DNA of 64,000 nucleotides from Allopusillimonas ginsengisoli. Its GTDB lineage: Bacteria > Pseudomonadota > Gammaproteobacteria > Burkholderiales > Burkholderiaceae_B. Shown here piece by piece: positions 7,666 through 15,558 of this stretch (its first letter is position 1; each line of letters begins with the position of its first letter). The stretch covers positions 1 through 64,000 of the forward strand of contig RAPG01000009.1 of NCBI GenBank assembly GCA_005239165.1, read 5' to 3'. Both the position numbers and the translations under genes were made by a program. Under the pieces are notes generated by a model. It worked only from the letters and a program-made list of their open reading frames with translations, was not told the origin of the DNA and searched no databases.

Positions 7666-7716
7666 GAACCATTCGTGATTTATAGCGAATTAAAATTCAA
7701 CCATTAGGAGCAAAAA

Positions 7717-7998
7717 ATGATTCACGTTGTTTTGCACGACGCCAAAGACACCGTCGCGGTCGCCGTCGTTGAAGGCATTAAAGCGGGCACCGACCTTACC
7801 GGCTGGGTAATGGATGATGACCGTACTCTTACCGTCAAGGCGATGCAGGATATTCCCATAGGCCACAAGGTGGCATTGGCCGATATGGCGGTGGGCGACA
7901 CGGTTTACAAATACGGCATTGATATAGGTAAAGTTGTGGCACCGATTACCGCAGGCGATCACGCTCACGTCCACAACATCAAGACCAAACGCTGGTAA
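7717..7998 (+). CDS. suyA: sulfolactate sulfo-lyase, small subunit SuyA
   Basis: A 93-residue SAF-domain protein (N-terminal part of the UxaA/altronate dehydratase family encoded as a separate gene). Visible: [68 protein letters not shown]; the GDHAHVHN motif is typical of this domain. With SuyB it splits (R)-sulfolactate into pyruvate and bisulfite in the cytoplasm. Sugar-acid dehydratases of this family are usually fused; the split form beside two sulfolactate dehydrogenases favours SuyA. It has a strong AGGAG ribosome-binding site seven bases before the ATG. Confidence 0.85.
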   Translation: MIHVVLHDAKDTVAVAVVEGIKAGTDLTGWVMDDDRTLTVKAMQDIPIGHKVALADMAVGDTVYKYGIDIGKVVAPITAGDHAHVHNIKTKRW

Positions 7999-8101
7999 CT
8001 ACGTAAAGGCTTGCGACCGCACTGCCGCCGGCAGCGGTACCGCAGCACGTAAACCGGCGTACGAACCGATTATTAACGCATTTTTAGATGGACACTCAAT
8101 T

Positions 8102-9271
8102 ATGATTAGCAAAGACACAACTTTCCTGGGGTATCGCCGCGAGAACGGGCGTGTTGGCGTGCGCAATCACGTCATCATCCTGCCGCTGGACGATCTGTCG
8201 AACACGGCATGCGAAGCTGTGGCCCACAACATCAAGGGCACCATGGCCATACAGCACCCCTATGGTCGACTGCAATTCGGGGCCGACCTAGACCTGCATT
8301 TCCGTACCCTGATCGGCGCCGGCTCCAATCCCAACGTGGCGGCGGTCGTGGTCATTGGCATCGAAGATGGCTGGACTAAGAAAGTCGTCGACGGCATTGC
8401 TGCCACAGGCAAGCCGGTGGTAGGTTTCGGCATCGAAGGCCATGGCGACCACGAAACCATTATGAAAGCCTCGAAGGCAGCGCGTGAGTTTGTCCAGATC
8501 GCTTCTGAAAAAAAACGCGAAGTGTGCAACATCAAGGAACTGTGGGTGTCGACCAAGTGCGGCGAAAGCGACACGACATCTGGTTGCGGTTCGAACCCCA
8601 CTGTGGGCAATGTGTTCGACAAGCTGCATCCGCTGGGCAGTACCCTGGTGTTCGGCGAAACCACCGAGCTAACCGGTGGCGAAGACATCGTTGCGGCGCG
8701 CTGTGCCAACGATACGGTGCGCGACCAGTTCATGGCCATGTTCAATCGCTACCAGGATGTGATTAACCAACATAAAACGTCCGATCTGTCCGATTCCCAA
8801 CCGACCAAGGGAAATATCGCCGGTGGTCTGACGACTATCGAAGAAAAAGCTCTGGGCAATATCCAGAAAATCGGTAAAAAATGCACGGTTGACGGTGTGC
8901 TGGACAAGGCCGAAACACCGGATCATCCCGGTTTATGGTTTATGGATTCGTCTTCGGCCGCTGCCGAAATGGTTACGCTGTGCGCTGCTGCCGGCTATGT
9001 GGTTCATCTGTTCCCCACCGGACAGGGCAACATTATCGGCAATCCCATTTTGCCAGTGATCAAAATGTCGGCCAATCCCCGTACCGTGCGCCTGATGCAC
9101 GAGCATATCGATTTTGACTGTTCCGCCTTGCTGCAACGTGACATCAATCTGGATGAAGCGGGCGACCAATGTATCGAACTCATGCTCAAGACCGCCGATG
9201 GCCGTTTGACCGCTGCCGAAGTACTGGGTCACCGCGAGTTCGTGATGACGCGTTTGTACGAAAGCGCCTGA
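8102..9271 (+). CDS. suyB: sulfolactate sulfo-lyase, large subunit SuyB
   Basis: About 389 residues, the usual SuyB size, in the UxaA/GarD dehydratase superfamily. Motifs include [53 protein letters not shown] (metal/substrate region shared with altronate dehydratase), [13 protein letters not shown] and [20 protein letters not shown]. The frame is open back to 7934, but the ATG at 8102 gives the family N-terminus; the extra 56 codons overlap suyA and look random. It forms the lyase with SuyA, releasing sulfite and pyruvate. No sulfite-oxidising or exporting gene is present in the window. Confidence 0.87.
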   Translation: MISKDTTFLGYRRENGRVGVRNHVIILPLDDLSNTACEAVAHNIKGTMAIQHPYGRLQFGADLDLHFRTLIGAGSNPNVAAVVVIGIEDGWTKKVVDGIAATGKPVVGFGIEGHGDHETIMKASKAAREFVQIASEKKREVCNIKELWVSTKCGESDTTSGCGSNPTVGNVFDKLHPLGSTLVFGETTELTGGEDIVAARCANDTVRDQFMAMFNRYQDVINQHKTSDLSDSQPTKGNIAGGLTTIEEKALGNIQKIGKKCTVDGVLDKAETPDHPGLWFMDSSSAAAEMVTLCAAAGYVVHLFPTGQGNIIGNPILPVIKMSANPRTVRLMHEHIDFDCSALLQRDINLDEAGDQCIELMLKTADGRLTAAEVLGHREFVMTRLYESA

Positions 9272-9334
9272 TTCCCAACCGGGCTATAAGCGGGTCAGCC
9301 ACGTCCGGGCCGCACTCGCGTTCATGACGAATAT

Positions 9335-9370
9335 CAGCCGAAACGCTGCCGCTTGCGGCGGTTTCGGCTG
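9335..9370 (+). terminator. strong hairpin after suyB
   Basis: CAGCCGAAAC (9335-9344) and GTTTCGGCTG (9361-9370) form a perfect 10-bp outer stem, with additional G/C pairing inside (GCTGCCGC/GCGGCG). No T-run follows, so it may be a partial terminator or an mRNA-stability element between suyAB and slcC rather than a full stop. Confidence 0.55.
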
Positions 9371-9399
9371 GTCACTTAACAAGTACAAGCGAATCCATC

Positions 9400-10335
9400 A
9401 TGAAAGTTGTCATTTCCGAGTTTATGGACGAGGCGTCGGTGGCCTCGCTCTCCGAGCAGTTCAATACTGTTTACGATCCAGGCCTGGTCGATCGCCGCGA
9501 CGACCTACGGGCGCTGCTGAGCGACGCCCGAGCGTTGATTGTTCGCAACAGAACGCAAGTCGATGCCGATATTCTGGCGGCGGCCCCCGCGCTTGAAGTG
9601 GTGGGGCGGCTGGGGGTGGGCCTGGACAACATCGATTCCGAGTCCTGCCAGGTCCGCGGCATTGCGGTTATTCCAGCTGTCGGGGCGAACGCGCTGGCAG
9701 TTGCCGAATACGTCATCGGCACCGCCATGGTGTTGTTGCGGGGTGCATACACGCGCAGCGCCGAAACTGCGGCCGGGCAGTGGCCGCGCGCTGACTTGTC
9801 GGGCGGACGGGAAATGGCCGGCAAAACGCTGGGTTTGATCGGCTTTGGCGGTATTGGGCAACTGACGGCCGGACTGGCCCAGGCGCTGGGTGTAAGCGTT
9901 ATGGCATACGACCCCATGCTGGCTGCAGATTCTCCAATCTGGGGCCAGACCAAAGTCAGGCCGGCCTCGCTGGACGAGGTGCTGACCAGGGCCGATATCG
10001 TTTCTCTGCATGTGCCGCTAACCGACCAAACCCGCAAGCTGATTGATCGGAATACACTGCAACGTATGAAGCCTGGCGCCATCCTGATCAACACCGCTCG
10101 CGGCGGCATTGTCGACGAATCCGCATTGGCCGATGCCTTGCGCGCCGGCTCGCTTTCCGGCGCTGCTGTTGACGTATTCGATAACGAGCCATTGCCCAAG
10201 GAAAGCCCGCTGGCCGACCTGCCCAATACGATACTTACGCCGCATATTGCCGGCGTTACCCTGGAATCGAACATTCGGGTAAGTGCCTTGATCGCCCAGC
10301 GCGTGGCGGAACACTTGCAAGGTAAAATAAAATAG
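9400..10335 (+). CDS. slcC: (S)-sulfolactate dehydrogenase SlcC (D-2-hydroxyacid dehydrogenase family)
   Basis: A 311-residue NAD-dependent D-isomer-specific 2-hydroxyacid dehydrogenase. The Rossmann motif GKTLGLIGFGGIGQLTAG is at about residues 145-162; the catalytic Arg lies in INTARGGIVDE, the Glu in VDVFDNEPLPK and the His in LTPHIAGVT. In sulfolactate degraders SlcC oxidises (S)-sulfolactate to sulfopyruvate, which ComC reduces to (R)-sulfolactate, so the pair acts as a racemase feeding SuyAB. That specificity is taken from gene context. The start is the ATG at 9400; upstream in-frame codons are absent. Confidence 0.82.
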   Translation: MKVVISEFMDEASVASLSEQFNTVYDPGLVDRRDDLRALLSDARALIVRNRTQVDADILAAAPALEVVGRLGVGLDNIDSESCQVRGIAVIPAVGANALAVAEYVIGTAMVLLRGAYTRSAETAAGQWPRADLSGGREMAGKTLGLIGFGGIGQLTAGLAQALGVSVMAYDPMLAADSPIWGQTKVRPASLDEVLTRADIVSLHVPLTDQTRKLIDRNTLQRMKPGAILINTARGGIVDESALADALRAGSLSGAAVDVFDNEPLPKESPLADLPNTILTPHIAGVTLESNIRVSALIAQRVAEHLQGKIK

Positions 10336-10412
10336 CTGGGCATGACTGAACAGCAGGCCGACGCTTTGTCCGGACTGGACGTAGTACACCTTTTGAATCA
10401 GGATTGTTTTTT

Positions 10413-11417
10413 ATGCCCGTGTTGAAAATCGACGAATTACAGAAACTTGTCACCCGAGCGCTACAGGCGTCAGGGGCCACGCCCAGCGCTGCTGCTGCGG
10501 CAGCGCGCATCGTGGTGGCAGCCGACGCCCAGGGTCTGGCCTCGCACGGCGTCTCGCGCATTGGACAGTACTCGGCCTTCCTACGCAATGGGCGCAGCAA
10601 CCCGGCAGCCGTGCCGGTGATCACCCGCTCCAAGGGTGGTGCTTGCCTTGTCGACGCCATGTGCGGCATGGCTTACGAGGCCTGCGCGCTGGCCGTAGCG
10701 ACTGCGGCGACCCGCGCACGCGAATTTGGTGTGGCCTGCGTCGGTGTCACCAACAGCAATCACTTTGGCGCGGCAGCGCTACATCTTGAGCCCCTGGCCC
10801 AGGCTGGTCTAGTGGGCCTAGCATTCAGCAATTCTCCGGCGGCTATGCCGGCGTGGGGCGGTAAGACGCCGTTATTCGGCACCAATCCGGTCGCCGCCGT
10901 CTTCCCGCGGCGCAATCAGCCCGCACTGTCCATCGACCTGGCTTTAAGCGAGACGGCACGTGGCAAAATTATGATTGCCGCCAAAGAAGGCAAGCCCATA
11001 CCCTTGGGCTGGGCAGTTGATAAAGACGGTCAGCCGACCACCGACGCCAACGCCGCGCTGGCCGGAAGCATGCTTCCTGCGGGCGGCGTCAAAGGCGCCA
11101 TGCTGGCCCTGACAGTCGAGCTGCTGGCCTGCGCCCTGACGGGTGCCGCCTTCGGCTATGAAGCCGATACCTTCTTTGTGGACGAGGGCAATAAGCCGCG
11201 CCTGGGTCACTTGTTTATTGCCATCGACCCGGACGCGCTGGCCGGGCAAGATGCCTATTTCGCCCGGACCGAGGCGCTGATCGAAATGATGCTGCAAGAC
11301 CCAGGCGTGCGACTACCTGGAGACCGACGCCGTCTCTCGCACGACAAGGCGATGCGGGACGGCATCCAGATCCCTGACGCATTGCATCAACAATTGGTAA
11401 CCTTAGCGTCCGGCTAG
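10413..11417 (+). CDS. comC: (R)-sulfolactate dehydrogenase ComC (LDH2/malate dehydrogenase family)
   Basis: About 334 residues of the LDH2/MDH2-type oxidoreductase family, which is unrelated to classical Rossmann lactate dehydrogenases. Family segments seen are DAQGLASHGVSRIGQYSAFL, GVTNSNHFGAAALHLEPLA, MPAWGGKTPLFGTNPVAAV and RGKIMIAAKEGKPIPLGWAV. It interconverts (R)-sulfolactate and sulfopyruvate with NAD(P)H; together with SlcC it interconverts the sulfolactate enantiomers. The ATG at 10413 is preferred over the TTG three codons upstream. It lies 77 bp after slcC and 37 bp before the regulator, so probably one transcript. Confidence 0.82.
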   Translation: MPVLKIDELQKLVTRALQASGATPSAAAAAARIVVAADAQGLASHGVSRIGQYSAFLRNGRSNPAAVPVITRSKGGACLVDAMCGMAYEACALAVATAATRAREFGVACVGVTNSNHFGAAALHLEPLAQAGLVGLAFSNSPAAMPAWGGKTPLFGTNPVAAVFPRRNQPALSIDLALSETARGKIMIAAKEGKPIPLGWAVDKDGQPTTDANAALAGSMLPAGGVKGAMLALTVELLACALTGAAFGYEADTFFVDEGNKPRLGHLFIAIDPDALAGQDAYFARTEALIEMMLQDPGVRLPGDRRRLSHDKAMRDGIQIPDALHQQLVTLASG

Positions 11418-11454
11418 CCCTTTTTCCCGTCTTTTACTTCTATTGTGTGTCTCT

Positions 11455-12195
11455 ATGGCTGAACTTGACCCGTCCGAATCTATTGGCCGCACGCTTTACA
11501 GCGAAATAAAGCACTTGATGCTGCGCGCCTTGTCCGAAGGCGAATGGAAAGCGGGTGATGTGATCCCTTCGGAAAGACGGCTATGTGATCGATTCGGGGT
11601 GTCGATCGGAACCCTACGCAAGGCGGTCGATGAGCTGGTCGCTGAAAACATACTTATCCGGCATCAGGGGCGAGGCACGTTCGTGGCCACCCATAACCGG
11701 GAACAGCAATTCTTCCGGTTTTTCAACATTGTTCGCCACAATGGCCACAAAACTTACCCCGACCTGTATCTTCTTGGGTTTTCAAAACGGCCCGCCGGCA
11801 AGATGGCGGGCGAAAAACTGCAAATCGCCAGTACGGCCGAGGTCTTCCGGTTCGTTAATGTACTGAGCCTGCAGGGTGAACCCACTGTCGTCGACGAGAT
11901 AACTGTGCCCGAAACCCTGTTTCCAGGTCTGACAGAATGCGAGCTTCGAGAACGCTCCAACACGCTTTATCACCTGTACCAGGTCACTTATGGATTGAAC
12001 GTCATTCGCACTGAAGAGCGTTTACGCGCCGGGCTGGCCACCGAGCCGCAGGCTGCCTTGCTCAATGTCGCACCGGGGGCGCCTTTGTTGCATATTTATC
12101 GCGTTGCGTTCACGTATAACGATCTGCCTGTCGAATGGCGCGTCTCGTACATCAATACCCAGAACTACGAGTATTTTTCGACCAACGGCCAATAA
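11455..12195 (+). CDS. GntR-family regulator, HutC subfamily (sulfolactate cluster)
   Basis: About 246 residues: an N-terminal winged helix (SERRLCDRFGVSIGTLRKAV, then RHQGRGTFVA) followed by a UTRA ligand-binding domain (TVVDEITVPETLFPGL; NTLYHLYQVTYGLNVIRTEE; PLLHIYRVAFTYNDLPVEWR). A GTG four codons upstream (11443) is an alternative start. It ends the sulfolactate gene set and is the obvious candidate to bind the identical boxes at 4398 and 7620, probably as a repressor released by sulfolactate or sulfopyruvate. Ligand and operator assignments are inferred. Confidence 0.85.
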   Translation: MAELDPSESIGRTLYSEIKHLMLRALSEGEWKAGDVIPSERRLCDRFGVSIGTLRKAVDELVAENILIRHQGRGTFVATHNREQQFFRFFNIVRHNGHKTYPDLYLLGFSKRPAGKMAGEKLQIASTAEVFRFVNVLSLQGEPTVVDEITVPETLFPGLTECELRERSNTLYHLYQVTYGLNVIRTEERLRAGLATEPQAALLNVAPGAPLLHIYRVAFTYNDLPVEWRVSYINTQNYEYFSTNGQ

Positions 12196-12258
12196 GCAAT
12201 TCCCTGGCTTACGTTTTCGTCAGGCAGACCTGCACCGGCACGGCGCCCAGCAAGGCGA

Positions 12259-12555
12259 TCAGCGCATCGGCGATCCCCTGAGCAGGTGTAAGCGCGCAGG
12301 ACTGCTGTTGGCAGCGGTGGGCCCCCACTTGAGCAGTTCATACAATTCGTGGATGGTCTGATCGTCGACATCTCGGGCGCTCCACTCGTTGTAGGTTCTA
12401 GCCAGACGAAACAATTGATCGAGGGCAACAGCGGGTAATGCGCCTTTGTTGGTGGTGCGTGAAGGCCGAGACTCAAGGCTCGGCAGTTCGACGGTCATTG
12501 GGCGACTCGCCGGGACAGCGTCAAGAACGTCGGAATCACTATCTGGAAGGTTCAT
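12259..12555 (-). pseudogene. RutE/HadB-like nitroreductase, N-terminal fragment
   Basis: On the minus strand the protein contains [20 protein letters not shown] and then [20 protein letters not shown]. That is the N-terminal FMN-binding part of malonic semialdehyde reductase/nitroreductase RutE-like proteins (about 196 residues). After SPAR (about 12310) the sequence changes to [10 protein letters not shown] and stops, so three quarters of the protein is deleted. The roughly 50 codons beyond the break on the same strand ([18 protein letters not shown]) come from another, unidentified gene. It would be divergent from the LysR gene at 12660, which probably once regulated it. Confidence 0.7.
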
Positions 12556-12602
12556 GTCGGTGCCTTTTCGGTTAGGTCGAAACCAAAATAGGATTTTCTG
12601 TT

Positions 12603-12631
12603 GAATCTGAAAAGTGGATAAAATCAGATTC
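12603..12631. promoter_or_regulatory. inverted repeat, probable LysR operator
   Basis: GAATCTGA (12603-12610) and TCAGATTC (12624-12631) are perfect inverted repeats 13 bp apart, in the gap between the LysR gene and the divergent nitroreductase relic. Size, dyad symmetry and position fit a LysR-type recognition site. Confidence 0.6.
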
Positions 12632-12659
12632 GAGCTATCTAAATTTGGGATGGATTCCG

Positions 12660-13595
12660 ATGCTGGACGGTGTTTCGCTGGACCAAATCCGGGCCTTCAT
12701 CGCGGCAGCCGATGAAGGCAGCTTCTCGGCTGCAGGACGCAAGCTCTACCGCGTGCAGTCGGCAGTAAGCGGGTGGATCGGCAGCCTGGAGGCCCAACTC
12801 GGCGTCGCGCTATTTGACCGCACAGCACGGTTTCCGAAGCTCACGCCCGAGGGTGTACTGTTGCTCGCCGACGCACGCAACATCGTGGCCGGGGTCGATA
12901 CGCTGAAGGCGCGCGCCAAGCTCATGGCCGGAGGACTTGAGGCCGAATTGTCAGTCGTCGTAGACGTGTTCTTTCCGACCGCTACCATTGCAGCGGCGGC
13001 AAAGTCATTCGCGGAACGGTTTCCGCTGACCCCGCTACGACTGTTTGTAGAGGGATTGGGCGCGGCGTATCAACCCGTGCTGGATGAACGTTGCAGCCTT
13101 GGCATCCTGGCGTCGTTGCCTGTCGAGTTTCCCTCACTGGTCAGTGAACGTCTGGACGAGATTCCCTTGGTCATGGTGGCGTCACCGCAGCATCCGCTGG
13201 CCAAGTTTCGCGGCCGCATACCCAAGCGCGAACTGGCCAAGCATGTGCAACTCGTGCTGACTGACCGTTCGAGCCTGATGTCCGGCAAAGACTACGGCGT
13301 CTTGTCTCCGTCGACGTGGCGGTTGGCAGACCTTTCGACCAAGCATGCATTTCTCAGAGATGGCGTTGGGTGGGGCAGCATGCCTCGGCACATGGTGGAA
13401 TCCGACATTGCCCTGGGGAGCCTGGTGCTCCTCGATGTGCGTGAGGACTTCGCATTAACCATGTCTGCTTATTACCGGGCGTCGGCGCCACCTGGGCCAG
13501 CAGGAAGATGGCTCATCGACAACTTGAAGCGTTTGTCCGTCAATGCTCATGAGAGCGATGACACATCCACCACAAACGGGCCAGACCGAGTGTAG
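12660..13595 (+). CDS. LysR-family transcriptional regulator
   Basis: About 311 residues with the LysR N-terminal HTH ([20 protein letters not shown], then [20 protein letters not shown] and [15 protein letters not shown]) and a periplasmic-binding-protein-like effector domain. I use the ATG at 12660 rather than the TTG at 12645. The inverted repeat at 12603-12631 lies directly in front. Its former target is likely the divergent nitroreductase relic; it may also control the oxidoreductase genes downstream, after a 250-bp gap. Effector unknown. Confidence 0.88.
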   Translation: MLDGVSLDQIRAFIAAADEGSFSAAGRKLYRVQSAVSGWIGSLEAQLGVALFDRTARFPKLTPEGVLLLADARNIVAGVDTLKARAKLMAGGLEAELSVVVDVFFPTATIAAAAKSFAERFPLTPLRLFVEGLGAAYQPVLDERCSLGILASLPVEFPSLVSERLDEIPLVMVASPQHPLAKFRGRIPKRELAKHVQLVLTDRSSLMSGKDYGVLSPSTWRLADLSTKHAFLRDGVGWGSMPRHMVESDIALGSLVLLDVREDFALTMSAYYRASAPPGPAGRWLIDNLKRLSVNAHESDDTSTTNGPDRV

Positions 13596-13847
13596 TTAAA
13601 GCGCATGCGTGGACCGTGACGCAACGACTGCGTGCGTCGGCGAGCAATCGCTCGCCCATGGTCGAGCGCTAACCGCCATCCAGCACTCACGCGTCATAAC
13701 ATCTCAAATATAGATGGATTGCATCTAAATATCCCCTCTTTTAAATATACATGTTGTCCGCCATCATTTGAATAGTGCGGGGCGATCTGAGGCGAACTGA
13801 TCCACGATAGTCCCGGGATTGATAAACGTTCACTCAAGGAATTCAAC
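13596..13847. other. intergenic gap with A/T-rich promoter region
   Basis: No gene recognised. The stretch 13700-13760 is A/T-rich and likely contains the promoter of the oxidoreductase at 13848, but no unambiguous -35/-10 pair was found. Confidence 0.35.
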
Positions 13848-14450
13848 ATGACTTACTCCATCGTCGGAACCGGCAACGTCGGTAAAGCCCTAGCGCTGCA
13901 ATTTGCCCGTAGCGGCATCTCGGTCGGCATCGCAAACTCGCGTGGCCCAGACTCCATCAGGCCGGTGGCCGAAGAGCTGGGCGACAAGGTTGTTCCCATG
14001 ACGCTGCAGGAGGCACTCAAGGCCGACGTAATCATCCTGGCGGTTCCATTCTGGGCGCATCGCGACGTTGCCAAGGCCGCCACGACGTGGCAAGGCAAAG
14101 TCGTCATTGATGTCACCAATGCTTATGGTGTGCCGCTGTCCGACCTGGATAACCTGCCTTCCTCAGCAATCGTGGCAAAAGCGCTGCCCGGCGCGCACCT
14201 GGTGAAGGCATTTAACCATCTGCCCGCAGGTGTGCTCAAACAGGAGCCTGCCACCGCCGCAGGCCGTCGGGTGATCTTTCTATCGAGCGACGACGAAGGC
14301 GCGATCGCGACGGTCGCCGCACTGGTCGAGAAGCTCGGCTACGCGCCGATCAGTCTCGGCAAGATTGCGGAAGGCGGTCAGCTCGTGCAGGCCCGGGACA
14401 AGAGCTGGGCGCCGTTAATTTTTCAAGACCTATTCAAGAAAGAGCAGTGA
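13848..14450 (+). CDS. F420/NADP oxidoreductase-like NAD(P)-binding protein
   Basis: A 200-residue protein with a single Rossmann domain of the NADPH-dependent F420 reductase (F420_oxidored) type. It has an N-terminal dinucleotide motif YSIVGTGNVGKALALQFARS, then DVIILAVPFWAHRDVAKA, KVVIDVTNAYGV, and a C-terminal KAFNHLPAGVL segment. In bacteria lacking F420 these proteins act as NADP-dependent reductases of unknown substrate, often next to LysR regulators, as here. Shine-Dalgarno AAGGAA precedes the start. It is followed after three bases by the broken SRPBCC gene and then an SDR, suggesting an operon. Confidence 0.82.
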   Translation: MTYSIVGTGNVGKALALQFARSGISVGIANSRGPDSIRPVAEELGDKVVPMTLQEALKADVIILAVPFWAHRDVAKAATTWQGKVVIDVTNAYGVPLSDLDNLPSSAIVAKALPGAHLVKAFNHLPAGVLKQEPATAAGRRVIFLSSDDEGAIATVAALVEKLGYAPISLGKIAEGGQLVQARDKSWAPLIFQDLFKKEQ

Positions 14451-14453
14451 GCG

Positions 14454-14657
14454 ATGTACGACCACGTAATCTGGCCCGCGCGGTTTGATCCGAAGACGTC
14501 GGCCATCTACGCACTGAACGACATTGACGTGACCGAGTATGTGCCCAAGCAAAGGCTCGCTTGGGCTAGGACAGTCGACAGCGACGCGACCGGATCAGCG
14601 GATGGATCACTTAACTCACACACTATTGGAACAGAACAGCATGAAGATCGAACTTAA
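14454..14657 (+). pseudogene. SRPBCC-family gene with internal deletion
   Basis: The frame begins MYDHVIWPARFDPKTSAIYA then LNDIDV, the normal start of a polyketide cyclase/dehydrase-like SRPBCC protein, and jumps to TEYVPKQRLAWARTVDSDAT, which belongs near the middle of such proteins. About 40-60 residues between them, and the whole C-terminus, are missing. What remains is 67 codons ending inside the next gene's start region. Not expected to fold. Confidence 0.6.
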
Positions 14658-15435
14658 AGGCCGCAAGGCCATCGTTACGGGATCGACAGCAGGCATTGGC
14701 CGCGCGATCGCCGAAGGGCTCGCGCGCGCGGGGGCATCGGTCGTCATCAACGGGCGCGGAGAACAGCGGGTCGCCGCAGCGTTGCAAGCGCTGCGTGCGC
14801 TGTTGCCCGAGGCGGACTTTACGGGCGTGGTCGCCGACCTTTCAACGGCTGAGGGATCAGCAGCCCTCGTGGCTCAGGTGAAGGATGCCGACATTCTTGT
14901 CAACAACCTCGGCACGGCCCACCTCAACGGCTTCTTTGAACAGAAGGACAGCGAGTGGCTTGACTTGTTCCAGCTCAATGTCATGAGTGGCGTGCGCGCC
15001 GCGCGGCACTACGTGCCCGGGATGGTCAAGCGCGGCTGGGGACGGGTCGTTTTCATCAGCAGCGAGTCTGCGGTGGCGATTCCCAAGGAGATGATCGACT
15101 ACGGCATGACAAAGACAGCACAGCTCGCCGTATCGAGGGGGCTTGCGGAGCTGGTCGGTGGGACTGGCGTCACCGTCAACGCGGTTCTGCCCGGACCGAC
15201 CCGATCCGAGATCCTGGGCAACTGGATGAAGGCCACAGCTGGGGAGCAGGGCATCACGCAGGAGGAAGCGGAGCAAAATTTCCTTAAAACGATGCGCCCC
15301 ACGACGCTGATCAACCGGTTCACGACGACCGAGGAAGTCGCGAACATGGTGATTTACGTCTGCTCGGAGCAGGCATCTGGTACGAGCGGTGCCGCACTGC
15401 GCGTCGACGGCGGTGTCATCCGCTCGATCCCCTGA
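14641..15435 (+). CDS. short-chain dehydrogenase/reductase
   Basis: A 264-residue classical SDR. Cofactor motif TGSTAGIGRAIAEGLARAGA is near the N-terminus, VNNLGTAHLNGF contains the NNxG motif, and the catalytic Ser-Tyr-Lys is seen in ISSESAVAIPKEMIDYGMTK. C-terminal GTSGAALRVDGGVIRSIP is typical. The frame is open 34 codons upstream, but those encode no conserved sequence; the ATG at 14641 starts the canonical MKIELKGRKAIVTG. It follows the SRPBCC relic and the F420-type reductase. Substrate unknown. Confidence 0.88.
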   Translation: MKIELKGRKAIVTGSTAGIGRAIAEGLARAGASVVINGRGEQRVAAALQALRALLPEADFTGVVADLSTAEGSAALVAQVKDADILVNNLGTAHLNGFFEQKDSEWLDLFQLNVMSGVRAARHYVPGMVKRGWGRVVFISSESAVAIPKEMIDYGMTKTAQLAVSRGLAELVGGTGVTVNAVLPGPTRSEILGNWMKATAGEQGITQEEAEQNFLKTMRPTTLINRFTTTEEVANMVIYVCSEQASGTSGAALRVDGGVIRSIP

Positions 15436-15558
15436 GCTTAACCCCTGGAATCGCCACCCCACTGCTGGCGGGTCGAGCAGCGGCGTCCCTTGCAGCGGGC
15501 ATCACAGCGTGCGAACGGACACCCTTCAGCAGCGTTCCGTCGCCATACGACGAATTGG
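15436..15558. other. gap between convergent genes
   Basis: Short convergent intergenic region between the SDR and the autotransporter. Contains no clear T-tailed terminator. Confidence 0.4.
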
